Assembly: GCF_011075055.1 (NCBI RefSeq)
Contig: NC_058155.1
Coordinates: forward strand, 2,840,001-2,904,000
Length of the DNA stretch: 64,000 nucleotides
Source: Mangifera indica
Taxonomy: Eukaryota; Streptophyta; Magnoliopsida; Sapindales; Anacardiaceae
Direction of reading: 5' to 3'
Part shown: one piece after another, positions 62,000 to 64,000 of the stretch
Numbering within the stretch: the stretch's first letter is position 1
How the letters are laid out: each line of letters opens with the position of its first letter
The notes under the pieces: generated by a model
The model's input: the letters and a program-made list of their open reading frames with translations, nothing else
What the model was told of the DNA's origin: nothing
Databases searched by the model: none
Translations under genes and position numbers: made by a program

Positions 62000-63720
62000 A
62001 GACAATGACAATTGTGAATTTTTAATAAATGAGGTATCTATTCACATTTAGCCTTTTTGTACGTTTGAGTAATCGTGTATTAAATTACAAAAAGTTAAAT
62101 TGAATAGTCTAGTTGTACACATCTCTTTGAATCATATTTCAGGTAAGAATATGTATTTGGAGATGGGTGTTACCTTTATGGTATTAGAACATGATCTTGG
62201 TACCTAAAATAGTGTTAAAGTTCTTATGTGTTTGAAAGTGCATAACAGAGTTATGTAAGGAAAGTAACCTTTCATGCAACAGTAATCGCCCCTACATGCT
62301 TACCATTATAAGTATATTAAACATGCATTCGATTAAAGTATCATGTGTATTTGAACTATGATCTTATTTCACGATAAGGAAATCCAGGAGGTTAATTAGA
62401 TATGACCGAGAGATCCTTAATCAAGAAAGGAGTAAAGCTAAGGCTTAAGGACTGGCATTTGATGTGTTAGTTATGCTATCAATGGACAATGAGGCTATCC
62501 AATGGATAGTAGAAGATATTCTTAGGTAAAACCAAAAGGTGTTTGAGAGTATTGGACACCTAGTTCATGCCTCACAAATGCTAAAACAACCTCTAGTTGT
62601 TGAGATGCTGCTCCAACAAGACAAAGTAGAGATAGTAAATGGTAGCATAGGCCAGGTTCACCCTATTCATAATCTAGCAAGCAAACACTAACCCCTTGAT
62701 TTCAGAGGTAATGTAACTTCAGGTAGGTTATTACTTGAGGAGTGGTTGGAAGTAGTAGAAGGCGTTATAAAAATTTACACCATGACAAATGTAGATAAGA
62801 TTCAGTATGCTAATCTCTTACTAAAGGATGATGCAAAAGTATGGTGATGGATGTTATGTAGAACCTATCGAGTATCAAAGATGACTTAGACTGATTTCAT
62901 ATAGGCTTTTGAGGGAGAGTACCTATTTGTAGATATTCTCTATATAAAGGCCTAAGAGTTTCTTCACCTAAGACATGATAGTATGATAATCAAAGGGTTC
63001 TCTACAAGAAAAACTCTTTAGCCAAGTATACTTCCAGAGTAGCTAGCTCAAATAGAGACAATTGAGAGGTTTTTCTCGGAGGACTCAGGTTAGACATTGC
63101 CAATGATGTCATAATGGGAGAAAATCCTCACAAATCTTTATTAGAGGCCCTTGGCAGAGCATTAAAGTCAAAGGCTATAAGGTAGAGGATGACCTAAGAG
63201 AGAATGATACTAGATCAACTAATACCAGTAGGTTTATCCTTGAGACAAGCCTAGATAGTCATAGGTGGCAGTTAAGATAAGGGTAGTAGAGACTCTAGAG
63301 CAAGAGGTTCTTTTGATCTAGAAATAAGAAGAGTTAGAAAGGTAAGAAATAGAGAAGACACATTAGCAAAGGCGTAATGATCCTTCTACTTGCCACAAAT
63401 ATGGGGAGAGATATGTTGAATAGTGCCTTATCGATTAAAAGGTGTAAGCAACCAACCACTTTGCTATACAGTGTATAACCCTAGTAGAGTAGACAGTTGA
63501 GGGGGACAGACCTAAATATATGTAGCCACTTAAACCCATACTAAGGCCAGCTCGATAACAGTGACAAGTCAGTTAATCTTTCATTATTGTCTTTTGTATA
63601 CATTGATTGACTTTGTTGCTACACATTGTTTCATTACTAATGGCATAGTAGGGAGATTGGGGCTATAGCCCGTAGTTATCTTATAGATCAATATAAAGAT
63701 GCTAGATGGGCTAGAGGCAA
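62000..63720 (+). pseudogene. Ty3/gypsy retrotransposon remnant: LTR end, primer site, gag, protease
   Basis: An LTR-like end (gggtgttacc, to about 62176) is followed by tggtattagaaca (62179-62191), a decayed initiator-tRNA-Met primer-binding site. The gag domain (about 62730-63060) reads IYTMTNVDKIQYANLLLKDD, MLCRTYRVSKMT and AFEGEYLFVD, the retrotransposon gag pattern of gypsy elements. A damaged zinc-knuckle patch (about 63380-63460) and a protease patch LIDFVATHCFITNGIVGRLG (about 63605-63665; family D-S-G reads D-F-V) follow. Many stops. Reverse transcriptase is not reached; the similarity ends near 63720 where different DNA begins. Confidence 0.8.
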
Positions 63721-63799
63721 ACCTAGGCTTATGTGAGGGTAAACCCAGACTCGTTTTTTTTTTTTTTAAAATAAAGTTTGAATATAAAACTATTAGTTA

Positions 63800-63925
63800 T
63801 ATTTAAAAATATGTCTAGAGGCCCAACCTTAAATAGGCTATTTGTCATATACTCATATATTCTGAAATAGGCCATTTGTTACACACTCATATTTTGAAAT
63901 AGGCTATTTGTTACACCCTCAAAAG
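63800..63925. repeat. Short tandem repeat, about 3 copies
   Basis: The phrase ataggcYatttgtYa(t/c)aYactcatat recurs near 63834, 63868 and 63899 with spacing of about 31-34 bp. Noncoding, close to the window end. Confidence 0.8.
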
Positions 63926-64000
63926 TGAAAGTGAATCAATGAGTATTATTGGAGTATAAAGACAAAATGTTAACTATATCTTTTTAGGTTGAGTTGAAAA

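Noticed and set aside
1..64000. tRNA, rRNA and CRISPR arrays
   Set aside because: No cloverleaf with A/B boxes, no rRNA-like sequence and no regular repeat-spacer structure was seen; tandem arrays here have no unique spacers.

Overview
The window looks like nuclear DNA from a flowering plant, most likely a eudicot. The genes have many short introns with GT-AG borders, the intergenic DNA is very AT-rich, and the mobile DNA is typical of plants (Ty1/copia, Ty3/gypsy, Mutator-like, hAT and CACTA remnants). I could not fix the species. All calls come from reading the sequence and from recalled family knowledge; no search was run.

Only two genes look intact. The first (7131-15604, +) is a seven-exon cytosolic-type histidyl-tRNA synthetase of 869 residues, with the class II motifs and both histidine-specific signatures. 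The second (26085-27283, +) is a two-exon gene for a 352-residue single-pass membrane protein with an acidic N-terminal half and ATG8-interacting-motif-like sites at both ends. It resembles the plant ATG8-interacting (ATI3-type) family.

Layout: 1-3475 is a decayed Ty1/copia pol region, followed by LTR-like DNA to about 4930. A 303-bp hAT-type MITE (6629-6931) lies 200 bp upstream of the synthetase start codon. From 15.6 to 26 kb there is non-genic DNA with a CACTA-like end, a duplicated block, an hAT-type element (19333-21116) inside a partial Mutator-like MITE, and a probable reverse-strand LTR. From 27.3 to 31.3 kb there is non-genic DNA with a short LTR pair carrying a tRNA-Met-type primer site.

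The main structure is 31.7-53.2 kb: three decayed Mutator-like elements side by side. Element 1 (about 31.75-36.65 kb) has a + strand transposase remnant and is split by a 2.2-kb solo LTR. Element 2 (about 37.9-43.1 kb) has a + strand transposase that runs directly into a reverse-strand DUF1985 fragment, and carries a second hAT MITE. Element 3 (about 43.2-53.2 kb) is the most complete: a + strand DUF1985/Ulp1-like protease gene and a - strand transposase gene converge, each with its own tandem-repeat array upstream. This matches the known class of Mutator-like elements that carry ULP-like genes (Kaonashi-type). The paired arrays, the deletion junction in element 2 and the selective loss of the transposase catalytic aspartate in elements 1 and 3 are the parts worth a second look.

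From 53.2 to 64 kb there is a CACTA-like end with a 240-285-bp tandem array, a 618-bp Mutator-type inverted-repeat element with 9-bp target duplications (60806-61423), and a decayed Ty3/gypsy gag-protease region (about 62.0-63.72 kb) reaching almost to the window end.
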